A stretch of 64,000 nt of DNA, taken from positions 372,001 to 436,000 of the forward strand of contig NZ_QURN01000001.1 in assembly GCF_003403035.1 (NCBI RefSeq), read 5' to 3'. Positions 1-8,368 of the stretch are shown here, piece by piece. The position numbers and the translations under genes are program-made. Source of the DNA: Mesorhizobium denitrificans (GTDB lineage Bacteria > Pseudomonadota > Alphaproteobacteria > Rhizobiales > Rhizobiaceae). Position 1 is the first letter of the stretch; the number at the start of each line of letters is the position of its first letter. The notes beneath the pieces were generated by a model that did not search any database, was not told where the DNA came from, and saw nothing but the letters and a program-made list of their open reading frames with translations.

Positions 1-1186
1 TATCGGCGGCGGCATCGCGGCCTACAAAACGCTTGATCTCATTCGCCGCCTGCGTGAACGCGGCGCGGCTGTTCGCTGCGTGATGACCACCGCTGCGCAG
101 GAATTTATCACGCCACTTTCTGTCGGCGCGCTTTCCGCCGACCACGTATTCACAAACCTATTTGAACGGCAGGATGAGCAGGATGTCGGCCATATCCGTC
201 TCGCGCGGGAATGCGACCTGATCGTCGTCGCGCCTGCGACTGCGGACCTCATGGCGAAGCTCGCAAACGGCCATGCCAATGATCTGGCTTCCACGGTGCT
301 TTTGGCGACGAACAGGCCGGTGCTTTTCGCGCCTGCCATGAACCCGAAAATGTGGGCACATCCCGCCACCCGTCGCAACCGCAAGGCGCTCGAACAGGAT
401 GGCATGCACTTTGTCGGTCCTGCGCGCGGCGAAATGGCCGAAAGCGGCGAGTCCGGCGAAGGGCGGATGTCCGAGCCGCTGGAAATCGTCGCGGCTATTG
501 AGGCTTTGCTTGCCCCGAAGGCCGGGCCGCTGACGGGCCGCCGCATCATCGTCACCTCAGGACCGACGCATGAACCAATTGATCCGGTGCGGTACATCGC
601 TAACCGCTCGTCGGGCAAGCAGGGTCACGCCCTTGCGGGTGCGCTGGCGAGGCTTGGAGCAGACGTACATCTCGTGTCCGGCCCCGTCACCATTCCTGAC
701 CCGCAAGGCGTGAAAACGCTGCACGTCGAGACCGCGCGGGAAATGCAAGCTGCGGTCGAAAGCCTGCTTCCGGCTGATGCAGCGATTTTCGTCGCTGCTG
801 TTGCGGATTGGCGAACCGAAAGCGAAGCCGGTCAGAAGATCAAAAAGATTGCGGGGGAAGGGCCACCCGCGCTCCAGATGGTCGAAAATCCTGACATTCT
901 CGCGGGCGTGGGTCATCATAAAAAACGGCCATATCTGGTTGTCGGCTTTGCTGCGGAAACACGCGAAGTCGAGCAGAACGCTACATTTAAGCTGAAGAAG
1001 AAGGGCGCAGATTTCATCGTTGCCAATGATGTAAGCCACGAGGGCGGCGTCATGGGTGGTGATCGCAACCGTGTCGCGATCGTCTCGAAAGACGGTATTG
1101 ACCGTTGGCCCGATCTTACCAAGGAAGAAACCGCCGAGCGTCTGGCAAACTTGATCGCCGAGCGTTTGCGCACCGTTACCGTCTGA
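1..1186 (+). CDS. coaBC: Bifunctional CoaBC, 5' end outside window
   Basis: Phosphopantothenoylcysteine decarboxylase / phosphopantothenate-cysteine ligase, two steps of coenzyme A synthesis in the cytoplasm. The reading frame is open from base 2, so the start codon and the first residues of the flavoprotein domain are missing. The visible N-terminal half has the CoaC flavoprotein features, including an ATADLMAKLANG stretch and the PAMNPKMW substrate-recognition segment. The C-terminal half is the CoaB ligase, with SGPTHEPIDPVRYIANRSSGK and a later KLKKKGADFIVAND segment typical of this domain. The frame closes with TGA. mnmA follows on the same strand after about 120 bases. Identification is firm; only the 5' end is unknown. 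Confidence 0.95.
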   Translation, partial: IGGGIAAYKTLDLIRRLRERGAAVRCVMTTAAQEFITPLSVGALSADHVFTNLFERQDEQDVGHIRLARECDLIVVAPATADLMAKLANGHANDLASTVLLATNRPVLFAPAMNPKMWAHPATRRNRKALEQDGMHFVGPARGEMAESGESGEGRMSEPLEIVAAIEALLAPKAGPLTGRRIIVTSGPTHEPIDPVRYIANRSSGKQGHALAGALARLGADVHLVSGPVTIPDPQGVKTLHVETAREMQAAVESLLPADAAIFVAAVADWRTESEAGQKIKKIAGEGPPALQMVENPDILAGVGHHKKRPYLVVGFAAETREVEQNATFKLKKKGADFIVANDVSHEGGVMGGDRNRVAIVSKDGIDRWPDLTKEETAERLANLIAERLRTVTV

Positions 1187-1310
1187 GCTTTTGAGGGGCA
1201 TCCTTGGTTCATCGTGTGGTGGCTGGAAAACCCAAGGGTGGCAATTCCGAAGGGGTTGACCTACATTGCTTTCATTGCAAGAAAGCCGCCGACGAGCGGA
1301 AAATATAGCT

Positions 1311-2501
1311 ATGAACAGTCTCGATCTCCCAGGGCGTCCACAGGATACCCGCATCGTGGTGGCGATGTCGGGCGGCGTAGATTCGTCCGTGGTTGCGGGC
1401 TTGTTGCACCGCGAAGGCTATGACGTGGTGGGTGTCACGCTGCAGCTTTACGATCATGGCGCTGCCGTACACCGCACCGGTTCGTGCTGTGCCGGTCAGG
1501 ACATTGCCGACGCGCAACGCGTGGCAGAGACTCTCGGCATCCCGCATTATGTGCTGAATTATGAAGCCCGTTTTCGTGAGGCGGTGATCGATCCTTTCGC
1601 GGAAAGCTACGTTTCGGGCGAAACGCCGATCCCTTGCGTGTCGTGCAACCAGACTGTGAAGTTTGCTGACTTGCTACAGACCGCACGCGACCTTGGCGCT
1701 GATGCGCTGGCCACCGGTCATTACATTCGCAGCAAGGCGAATGGCGCGCATCGCTCGCTGTATCGCCCTGTCGATACGGATCGCGACCAGAGCTATTTCC
1801 TGTTTGCGACCACGCAGGACCAGATCGACTATCTGCGTTTCCCGCTTGGCGGTCTGCCGAAGTCGGCAGTGCGCGAGATGGCCGAAGAAATGGGATTGGT
1901 TGTTGCGGCAAAGCCCGACAGTCAGGACATCTGCTTCGTCCCGCAAGGCAAGTATTACGACATCATCGCCAAGCTGCGACCGACTGCCGCAACGCCGGGC
2001 GACGTGGTGCATATCGACGGACGCACACTTGGCCGGCACGAAGGCATTTTGCACTACACAATTGGCCAGCGCCGCGGCCTTGGTATTGCATCGGGCGAAC
2101 CGCTCTATGTCGTGCATCTGGATGCAGAGCGCGCGCGTGTGATCGTTGGCCCGAAGGATGCGCTGGAAACGCACCGCATCTATATGCGCAATGTGAATTG
2201 GCTAGGCGACATTCCGCTCGAAAACTTGCCGCCAGAAGGCATCGAGATTTTCGCGAAGGTGCGCTCGACGCGTCCGCCGCGTCCCGCTCAGTTGCACCAT
2301 GCTAATGGTGACACATGGGTTGATTTGAACGTAGGCGAGGCAGGTGTCGCGCCCGGTCAGGCGTGCGTGCTTTACAGCGACGACAGCAATGAAGCGCGCG
2401 TTTTTGGCGGTGGTTTCATTGAGCGCTCGGAGCGCAGCAGCGAAGCAGAAACCATGCTTTCGCGTCTTCGCGCCACGCCTGTTCAGGGTAACGCGGCCTG
2501 A
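1311..2501 (+). CDS. mnmA: tRNA-specific 2-thiouridylase MnmA
   Basis: Adds sulfur to the wobble uridine (U34) of tRNAs for Lys, Glu and Gln. The ATP pyrophosphatase P-loop SGGVDSS lies near residue 20. The catalytic cysteines appear as [10 protein letters not shown] and the CVSCNQ segment, and the PDSQDICF block is also typical of the family. An in-frame start 45 bases upstream exists, but the ATG chosen here gives a 396-residue protein of normal length without an unusual N-terminal extension. The stop codon directly abuts that of the convergent oxidoreductase gene, leaving no room for a separate terminator. Confidence 0.95.
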   Translation: MNSLDLPGRPQDTRIVVAMSGGVDSSVVAGLLHREGYDVVGVTLQLYDHGAAVHRTGSCCAGQDIADAQRVAETLGIPHYVLNYEARFREAVIDPFAESYVSGETPIPCVSCNQTVKFADLLQTARDLGADALATGHYIRSKANGAHRSLYRPVDTDRDQSYFLFATTQDQIDYLRFPLGGLPKSAVREMAEEMGLVVAAKPDSQDICFVPQGKYYDIIAKLRPTAATPGDVVHIDGRTLGRHEGILHYTIGQRRGLGIASGEPLYVVHLDAERARVIVGPKDALETHRIYMRNVNWLGDIPLENLPPEGIEIFAKVRSTRPPRPAQLHHANGDTWVDLNVGEAGVAPGQACVLYSDDSNEARVFGGGFIERSERSSEAETMLSRLRATPVQGNAA

Positions 2502-3455
2502 TTAGTCGTGACTAACGGTACCCGCCGTCAGGATTTTTAGCACTTCCACGGCTTCCTCGCCGCTCGTGCGCGGAGCTTCGCGCGTGCGGATACAGTGGAT
2601 GAAATGTTCCAACTCGCGCGTCAGCGGCATGCCTTGCTCAACGGGAACATAGGCTGGTTCGTTGTGCGTAAAGGCCCAGTGGCCACTGTCCTGCCAAACC
2701 GCGTGGCGATAAACGGCCAGCTTGCGCTCCCACGGTTCAACATCGTCAAACACCGCCATCGCTTTGTTGCCGACCACGGTTAGCCTGCGCTCGCGATAAG
2801 GGTTTAGGCGTGAGGTAAACAGATGGCTGCGCAATCCGTTCGGAAAACGCATGTGCAAATGCGCAAAATCGCTCAGATGGTCGAGCAGCGCTGCACCTTC
2901 ACCGCGTATCTCAATCGGCGCCTGACCGGTGATGGCCAGAATCATCGAGAGGTCATGCGGGGCGAGATCCCACAGCGCATCGTTCTCGGTGTGGAATTTG
3001 CCTAACCCCAGGCGGTGCGAATGGATGTAGCGCACCTCGCCAAGCTCGCCCGAGTCGATGAGCGCTTTCAGCTTTTCAAAGGCGGGGTGAAACCGCAGAA
3101 CGTGGCCGACCATTAATATGCGCCCGGCTGCATGAGCCGCCGCGACCGTGCGTTCGGCATCGGCAACTGTCAGCGCTATCGGCTTTTCAACCAGCACGTC
3201 CTTGCCGTTCTCGACAGCCAGTATTGCTGATTCGGCGTGGAACTGCGGCGGCAGCGCCATGACGATCGCATCTATATCCTTGCGGGTGAATAATTCGGCT
3301 GGCGCGATGGCCTCGACGTCCTGATCGCTGGCGAAGCCTTCGGCTCGCGCCATATTTTGATCGGAGACGGCCTGCAGCGCGCCAAGAGACGCGAGGGTGC
3401 GAATGTGATTCGAACCCCAATACCCACAACCAAGAACAGCAATACGCGGCTTCAT
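2502..3455 (-). CDS. Gfo/Idh/MocA family oxidoreductase
   Basis: Probable NAD(P)-dependent sugar or cyclitol dehydrogenase. The N-terminal Rossmann fold starts right at the chosen ATG with MKPRIAVLGCGYWGSNHIRT (GxGxxG), and the family's EKPIAL motif, holding the cofactor-proximal lysine, lies near residue 95. The C-terminal alpha/beta domain carries HSHRLGLGKF and DLAPHDLSM, where the histidine is the usual catalytic position. A start 45 bases upstream would add residues ahead of the Rossmann strand and is less likely. No neighbouring sugar-pathway gene points to a substrate, so the call stays at family level. Confidence 0.85.
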   Translation of the reverse strand: MKPRIAVLGCGYWGSNHIRTLASLGALQAVSDQNMARAEGFASDQDVEAIAPAELFTRKDIDAIVMALPPQFHAESAILAVENGKDVLVEKPIALTVADAERTVAAAHAAGRILMVGHVLRFHPAFEKLKALIDSGELGEVRYIHSHRLGLGKFHTENDALWDLAPHDLSMILAITGQAPIEIRGEGAALLDHLSDFAHLHMRFPNGLRSHLFTSRLNPYRERRLTVVGNKAMAVFDDVEPWERKLAVYRHAVWQDSGHWAFTHNEPAYVPVEQGMPLTRELEHFIHCIRTREAPRTSGEEAVEVLKILTAGTVSHD

Positions 3456-3720
3456 AAAAGCCCTATCAGAAAGAATTCTGGCGGACACATAACCAGCCAA
3501 TTCGTCGAACTCAAGCGGCCTGACCTGTCAATAAGGTGCAGCACACAGTCATATTGCGTGAGGAAGAGATCTGCCACGGTGCCGTCAAATGGCAACCACA
3601 CGTACTAACAGTTCCTTTACGAAGCTTATCAGTCGATTACCAACGACTTAGGCAATTTTTAAAGCTGTTTGTTTAGCTTGATACCTGATTGGTTCCTTTG
3701 TGTTTTGTATTGAGAGTAGC

Positions 3721-3996
3721 ATGACCGATCTGATTAGACCGCGTGTCAAGTATGTTATTGGACCGGATGGAAGCCCGCTAACCATTGCGGATTTGCCACC
3801 ATCCAACACCCGCCGCTGGGTGATTCGTCGAAAAGCGGAAGTCGTTGCGGCTGTTCGAGGAGGTTTGCTCAGCCTCGAAGAAGCGTGTCAGCGTTATAAG
3901 CTGACGACTGAAGAGTTTCTTTCCTGGCAAGCTTCCATCGAAGAATTCGGACTGGCCGGTTTGCGCACCACGCGCATCCAGCAATACCGACATTAA
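3721..3996 (+). CDS. sciP: SciP, small CtrA-inhibitory protein (DUF1153)
   Basis: A 91-residue helix-turn-helix protein. In Caulobacter, SciP binds CtrA and DNA and blocks CtrA-activated transcription in the G1 phase. The sequence shows the family's conserved core: KYVIGPDGSPLTIADLPP, then NTRRWVIRRKAEVVAAVRGG and a C-terminal helix pair with LSLEEACQRYKLTTEEFLSW. Length matches the family (about 90 residues). The start was set at the ATG giving MTDLIRP; an in-frame upstream start would add seven residues. It stands about 1 kb from ctrA and 2 kb from chpT, so three known parts of the CtrA circuit sit together. The AT-rich 265-base gap upstream (3456-3720) should hold its promoter, but no clear -35/-10 pair was picked out. 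Confidence 0.93.
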   Translation: MTDLIRPRVKYVIGPDGSPLTIADLPPSNTRRWVIRRKAEVVAAVRGGLLSLEEACQRYKLTTEEFLSWQASIEEFGLAGLRTTRIQQYRH

Positions 3997-4127
3997 TCCG
4001 CAATTATCAGCACCGAGATTTTGGGTAGCGGCGCGCAGGCGACCGCTCCCTATATTGAGGTTTGTTGCGCATAATCTTGCGCGACCGATAACACTGCGCG
4101 TTCCATAAACATGCGCGGAATGCAAAA

Positions 4128-4153
4128 AATCGACCGGCGATAGCCGGTCGATT
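4128..4153 (-). terminator. Intrinsic terminator of the FliJ-like gene
   Basis: A perfect 10-bp stem (ATCGACCGGC / GCCGGTCGAT) with a GATA loop. Read on the minus strand it is followed by a run of six T, which places it as the terminator of the FliJ-like gene 28 bases upstream. It may also stop transcripts arriving from sciP, though no good T-run exists on the plus side. Confidence 0.8.
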
Positions 4154-4181
4154 CAAATTCCGTTTGATTCGCTGTTAACTG

Positions 4182-4553
4182 TTAGACGGCGTTGCGAATG
4201 TCGTGATCGTCGCGACCGCGCCCATCACGCGATTCGAGCAATTCAGCTTTTGCCAGATCGGCTTCCGCTTCCGAAAGCAATGATTCTGCGGATTTACGCT
4301 GTTCGATCAAACCCGATTGCGATGTCTTGAGATTATCACGGCGAAGCCGGGCGGCTTTTGCAAAGGTTGGATAGGCGAAGTGGTTCACATCTGTGATTCC
4401 CGCCTTTTTTTCTTCAGCCACCACCTGCATTTCCAGTTCTGTGGCCATGCGGTCGAACTCAGCGATCATCTGATCCAATTGCAGAAGCTGGCGACGCTTT
4501 TCTTCAACCTGAAAGCGCTTCAGCCTGACCAGATTTTCACGTGAGGACTTCAT
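4182..4553 (-). CDS. FliJ-like coiled-coil protein
   Basis: A 123-residue, highly charged protein predicted to be almost entirely helical and coiled-coil. It begins MKSSRENLVRLKRFQVEEKR, the typical opening of flagellar export chaperones of the FliJ family, and continues with heptad-like Leu/Met spacing to about residue 105. FliJ-type proteins work as soluble parts of the flagellar type III export apparatus. No other flagellar gene is present here, but its place between sciP and ctrA would fit control by the cell-cycle circuit that also drives flagellar genes. An unrelated coiled-coil function cannot be ruled out. Confidence 0.65.
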   Translation of the reverse strand: MKSSRENLVRLKRFQVEEKRRQLLQLDQMIAEFDRMATELEMQVVAEEKKAGITDVNHFAYPTFAKAARLRRDNLKTSQSGLIEQRKSAESLLSEAEADLAKAELLESRDGRGRDDHDIRNAV

Positions 4554-4975
4554 GTCTCGAACTCCGAAATACGCCGGTTCCGCCTTTTTGACAGCAGTCG
4601 AGCCTCCATTGGGGCCAAAGGCAGTTTACAAACAAAATCTTTCACAATCGCTCTGCCGGTAACCATTCGTTTACAGGCATGGTTAATCTTAGAGGAAAGC
4701 CCTTAAGGCACCGTAAAAGAAATGGTTACCATCAAGGGCAAAGTGAAGAGTCAATTGAATCGCTTAGGCGGCGTTCTTGATGTAGTCGGGTGAATTTCTG
4801 AACAAACTTTAACCATCTAAATCAATGAGATGGTTTAATTTTTTCAGAATTGAATCTGATCGTTGCGTAAGTAATTAGGTTTTGTTAACCATTTCGTGGC
4901 AGCTTCGGTTTTGGCAATAGCTGCTCTCCCCGAGGGATTAAACGGCGGGGCATTGAGCGGAAGAAGGGGATCTAG
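4554..4975 (+). promoter_or_regulatory. ctrA upstream regulatory region
   Basis: A 422-base AT-rich gap with no convincing gene. It contains three GANTC sites, the target of the cell-cycle methylase CcrM (4748-4752, 4757-4761, 4852-4856). It also has several TTAA half-sites of the CtrA recognition sequence (TTAA-N7-TTAA), including TTAACC at 4885-4890. An inverted repeat AACCATCT / AGATGGTT (4811-4818 and 4828-4835) has TTAA at both outer edges. The gap must also contain the promoter of the divergent FliJ-like gene. Caulobacter ctrA is known to be autoregulated and sensitive to GANTC methylation; applying this here is inference. Confidence 0.6.
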
Positions 4976-5671
4976 ATGCGCGTTCTGCTGATTGAAGATG
5001 ACAGTGCAACCGCACAGAGCATCGAACTGATGCTGAAGTCGGAGAGCTTCAACGTCTACACCACCGATCTGGGTGAGGAAGGCGTCGATCTCGGCAAGCT
5101 GTATGACTACGATATTATTCTGCTGGATTTGAATCTGCCTGACATGTCTGGCTATGAGGTGCTTCGCACCCTGCGCCTTTCCAAGGTCAAAACGCCGATT
5201 CTCATTCTCTCTGGCATGGCCGGCATCGAAGATAAGGTGCGCGGTCTGGGCTTCGGCGCAGACGACTATATGACCAAGCCTTTCCACAAGGATGAGCTGG
5301 TTGCTCGTATTCACGCCATTGTGCGCCGCTCGAAAGGCCACGCACAGTCTGTTATCGCTACCGGCGATCTGATTGTGAACCTCGACGCCAAGACTGTAGA
5401 GGTCGGCGGACAGCGCGTGCATCTGACAGGCAAAGAATATCAGATGCTGGAGCTGCTATCGCTCCGCAAGGGCACGACGCTCACCAAGGAGATGTTCCTC
5501 AACCATCTCTATGGTGGCATGGACGAGCCGGAACTCAAGATCATCGACGTTTTCATCTGCAAACTGCGCAAGAAGCTGGATGCGGCTTCGGACGGCCAGA
5601 ACTATATCGAAACGGTCTGGGGTCGTGGCTACGTGTTGCGCGAGCCGGACGATCTGCGCGAAAGCGCCTGA
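4976..5671 (+). CDS. ctrA: Cell cycle response regulator CtrA
   Basis: OmpR-family response regulator, 231 residues, the master cell-cycle transcription factor of alphaproteobacteria. The receiver domain opens with [20 protein letters not shown]; the phospho-acceptor is Asp51 in [13 protein letters not shown] and the conserved lysine is in the [19 protein letters not shown] segment. The C-terminal winged-helix domain has the hallmark [20 protein letters not shown] and a [14 protein letters not shown] recognition helix, nearly invariant in CtrA orthologues. ChpT, encoded just downstream on the other strand, is the phosphotransferase that delivers phosphate to CtrA. A strong intrinsic terminator follows the stop codon. 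Confidence 0.98.
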   Translation: MRVLLIEDDSATAQSIELMLKSESFNVYTTDLGEEGVDLGKLYDYDIILLDLNLPDMSGYEVLRTLRLSKVKTPILILSGMAGIEDKVRGLGFGADDYMTKPFHKDELVARIHAIVRRSKGHAQSVIATGDLIVNLDAKTVEVGGQRVHLTGKEYQMLELLSLRKGTTLTKEMFLNHLYGGMDEPELKIIDVFICKLRKKLDAASDGQNYIETVWGRGYVLREPDDLRESA

Positions 5672-5686
5672 TGCGCGTCGAATAAC

Positions 5687-5716
5687 AAAAAAGCCGCCTT
5701 TTGGGCGGCTTTTTTA
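5687..5716 (+). terminator. Intrinsic terminator after ctrA
   Basis: A GCCGCC / GGCGGC stem flanked by six A upstream and a T-run downstream, 16 bases after the ctrA stop. The A-run makes it usable on the minus strand too, so it may also end the convergent chpT transcript. Confidence 0.9.
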
Positions 5717-5747
5717 TTTGTAAATCAGATGCTTGCGGCAAAAGCGC

Positions 5748-6377
5748 CTATTCGGCGCTGAATGCCACTTCTTCAGCAGTCGCATGGATCGAAATGGTCA
5801 TGCCGGCTTCCTTGGCGAGTAGCAGCGTATAATAGGGCTGCACTGAATGCGCATCGATTGGCTCGTCCGGCTTTCCGCCTGAATGCAACTCCAAAAACTT
5901 TGCAGGCACACGCAGCATCGGACCGCTTGATGCGAGCCGGAACTTGGGATGTGTCTCCAGCCCCTCCAGCGTAACGACGATCTTGCCGCCGCGTGGAATG
6001 GCAGCATTTGCAACGAGAATGAGGTTCAGCAGCAGCTTGACCTTGTTTTTGGGTAGAAGCGCACGAGCACCATTCCAGATCAGGTCCGGCTTTTCGCCCT
6101 TCATGAAAGACAATGCGACCGATTCGGCATCGCCGGTGTCGATCAGCATTCCCGCTGAACCGGCCGCCCCAAATGCGATGCGCGCAAACTGCAATCGCGC
6201 TGATGCGTTGCGCGCGCTGGCCCGGATGAGGTTCATCGCGTCTTCGTCCGCGCCACCTTCGTCGAGCAATTCAAGGCCGTTATTAATCGCGCCCACGGGC
6301 GATATGATATCGTGGCAAACTCGGCTGCAAAGGAGCGCAGCAAGATCTGCCGCAGACAAAGTGAACAGGTCAGCCAT
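5748..6377 (-). CDS. chpT: Histidine phosphotransferase ChpT
   Basis: Passes phosphate from the hybrid kinase CckA to CtrA and CpdR. The 209-residue protein has the dimeric kinase-like fold of the family. The phosphorylated histidine is His22 within SRVCHDIISPVGAINNGLEL, a very characteristic motif. The C-terminal half resembles a degenerate ATPase domain that does not bind ATP (KNKVKLLLNLILVANAAIPR, then the family's YYTLLLAKEAG segment). It is convergent with ctrA and close to sciP, so most of a CtrA phosphorelay output module is encoded together. cckA itself is not in the window. Confidence 0.95.
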   Translation of the reverse strand: MADLFTLSAADLAALLCSRVCHDIISPVGAINNGLELLDEGGADEDAMNLIRASARNASARLQFARIAFGAAGSAGMLIDTGDAESVALSFMKGEKPDLIWNGARALLPKNKVKLLLNLILVANAAIPRGGKIVVTLEGLETHPKFRLASSGPMLRVPAKFLELHSGGKPDEPIDAHSVQPYYTLLLAKEAGMTISIHATAEEVAFSAE

Positions 6378-6657
6378 CCGCTATCTTTTCCTTACCCGCG
6401 ATACTGCCCGCCATAAAATCGCAGCAATGAACCGAATCAAATTATTTCGAGCATTTTCTGGTTACACAGCGTTCAGTTTCCATTCAAGAAACGTGGCTAA
6501 ACTTAGACTGGTACTGATGGGCAACAATCAGTTGTGTCCTTATTGTCAGGGTTAACAATTAGAAAAGATTTTCCGATTAATTTTCCCTGTAATGGGAGCA
6601 TAGGCTGAGAAAGCCCGGCATTCATATTCAAGGATGCTCCGCATCGGAGATAGGAAC

Positions 6658-7227
6658 ATGGACCGCAGCAATTTAACCCGCCGTTCGGCGCTGATCCTGT
6701 CGGCCGCCGGTCTTATATCACTGGCAACGCCTGCACTCGCCGCGAACGAATACAGCATGCAGGAGATCGTGGATTCCGGCCATCGGTTCTTTGGCGCAAC
6801 ATCTGGCGGCCTCGCCAGCGTCGTTGAGAAGGCCTTTGCCTCTTACGGGCTGCCAAACGGCTATGTGCTGGGTGAAGAAGGTTCCGGCGCGTGGATCGGG
6901 GGACTAACCTACGGCGAGGGCACGCTCTACACTAAAAATGCGGGCGATCACCACCTGTTCTGGCAGGGGCCGTCAATCGGGCTGGATTTCGGTGGCGAAG
7001 GTTCGCGCACGATGATGTTGGTCTATAACATGACCGATACGAGCAACCTCTATAACCGCTTTGGTGGCGTTGCTGGCTCTGCCTATGTGGTTGCCGGCGT
7101 AGGTTTTAACGTCATGAAGAATGGCAACGTTCTGCTGGTGCCGATTCGCACCGGCGTCGGCGCTCGGCTTGGCGTAAATGTCGGCTATCTGAAGGTTACG
7201 GATCGACCCACCTGGAACCCGTTCTGA
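6658..7227 (+). CDS. eipA: Periplasmic envelope integrity protein EipA (DUF1134)
   Basis: A DUF1134 protein of 189 residues. In Brucella abortus EipA is a small beta-barrel periplasmic protein needed for cell-envelope integrity. The start was placed at MDRSNLTRR because it gives a compact signal peptide with a twin Arg, a hydrophobic core (ALILSAAGLISLA) and cleavage after TPALA. The mature part is Gly-rich with the family's GGLTYGEGTLYTKN and LDFGGEGSRTMMLVYN segments. A GGAG Shine-Dalgarno sits 8 bases before the ATG but within a small CTCCG/CGGAG hairpin. A TTAAC CtrA half-site lies at 6552-6556, and the position next to chpT and ctrA matches my memory of the Brucella gene order. Confidence 0.88.
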   Translation: MDRSNLTRRSALILSAAGLISLATPALAANEYSMQEIVDSGHRFFGATSGGLASVVEKAFASYGLPNGYVLGEEGSGAWIGGLTYGEGTLYTKNAGDHHLFWQGPSIGLDFGGEGSRTMMLVYNMTDTSNLYNRFGGVAGSAYVVAGVGFNVMKNGNVLLVPIRTGVGARLGVNVGYLKVTDRPTWNPF

Positions 7228-7228
7228 G

Positions 7229-7270
7229 CATCAAGGCAGGCCCAAGGATTGGAATCGCCTGCCATTGATG
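7229..7270 (+). other. Long intergenic stem-loop
   Basis: CATCAAGGCAGGC pairs with GCCTGCCATTGATG, giving a 13-bp stem with one bulged A and a 15-base loop. It begins directly after the eipA stop. No T-run follows, so it is not a classical terminator; it could protect the eipA mRNA 3' end or form a Rho-assisted end. Confidence 0.55.
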
Positions 7271-7309
7271 GCACATACAGCCATCCTGGAGTGAGGCACT
7301 GACCTTTAA

Positions 7310-8368
7310 GTGATCCAATCCGTAATTATTTTTCTGCTCGGCTTCTTGTGTGCCACCTTTGTGGCGCTGCTTGCGCTGCCGCCTGTCTGGCGGCGCGCGG
7401 TGCGCCTCACAAGGCGCGGCATCGAAGCTTCACTTCCGCTGACAAGGGAAGAACTGCTCGCGTCGCGGGACCAGCAGCGCGCGGAATATGCTATGGCGTT
7501 GCGCCGTGTGGAAATGCAACTCGCAGAAACCAGAACCAAATCCTCCTCGCAAACTGCTGAGGCCAGCCGCCAACGGCGCAAACTCGACCGGCTGCAGACC
7601 GATAAGGAACAGTTGCGCGCGCGTGTGATTGAACTCGAAGCGCTGAAAGACAATTTCCAGCGCGAGATTCAGGTGCGCGAAGAGATCGTCAAGCAGTTTG
7701 CGGCAAAGGCCGAAGAAGTCGAAAACGCCTTGGCCGCCCGGATTGAAGATCTCGGAAAACTCGGCGAACTCTATGAAGAAGCGAAGTTGACCTCTACTGC
7801 GCGGCATGTGGAGTTGCTCGCAAATGAAACCGAGATGGATCGGCTTGGCCGAGAAATGGCGAAGCTTCGCCGTGAGCGCACACGCGCCGTCAAAAAGCTG
7901 GAGACCGTTGAGTTGACGGACAAGTCAGTTACCGACAGCATCGAATATGAGCGTAAACGCATCCGAGAGCTTCAGGAAAAGCTGGATAAGTCGATTGCCG
8001 ATCTCAGCGATCGCGATGACAAGATTGCGCGGCGCGAACGGGAGATCGAGCGGCTCAAGGCCCGCACGAAGGAAATTGTGTCCGAAGATTTGAAGGTCAT
8101 CGAACTGCAAAAGGAAAATCTGCAACTCACCGCCGAAATTGAAGACCTGCAAACCAAATTGGAGCAGGACGACGAGCGTATGCGCGAAGCGATGCATGAT
8201 CTGGCCGCGCGTGTGGTGGTGCTGACGGCCGCCCGCGAAGGCCAGCGCGAGCCGATAATGCGCGCATTGGACAAGCAGGCCCCCAAATTCCCGGATCGCG
8301 CGGTGGAGCCGCCGCCCAGTCTCGAAGATCGCATTCGGCGTGTCAGCCGCGAGCGTGCGAAATCATAG
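7310..8368 (+). CDS. Membrane-anchored coiled-coil protein, unknown function
   Basis: Begins at a GTG codon. The first 25 residues form one transmembrane helix (VIIFLLGFLCATFVALLALP), followed by basic residues, so the long remainder should face the cytoplasm. From about residue 45 to 300 the protein is continuous charged coiled coil with regular Leu/Ile heptads. The last 50 residues are Pro- and Arg-rich and probably disordered. This architecture is common in conserved hypothetical proteins of Hyphomicrobiales, but I do not recognise a named function. A scaffold role at the envelope would be a guess. Its stop overlaps the end of the convergent methyltransferase gene by 6 bases. Confidence 0.75.
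   Translation: MIQSVIIFLLGFLCATFVALLALPPVWRRAVRLTRRGIEASLPLTREELLASRDQQRAEYAMALRRVEMQLAETRTKSSSQTAEASRQRRKLDRLQTDKEQLRARVIELEALKDNFQREIQVREEIVKQFAAKAEEVENALAARIEDLGKLGELYEEAKLTSTARHVELLANETEMDRLGREMAKLRRERTRAVKKLETVELTDKSVTDSIEYERKRIRELQEKLDKSIADLSDRDDKIARREREIERLKARTKEIVSEDLKVIELQKENLQLTAEIEDLQTKLEQDDERMREAMHDLAARVVVLTAAREGQREPIMRALDKQAPKFPDRAVEPPPSLEDRIRRVSRERAKS

Noticed and set aside
4809-4845. Reading the ctrA upstream palindrome as a terminator
   Set aside because: The stem is AT-rich and weak and no transcript on that strand would need ending there; a DNA site is more likely.
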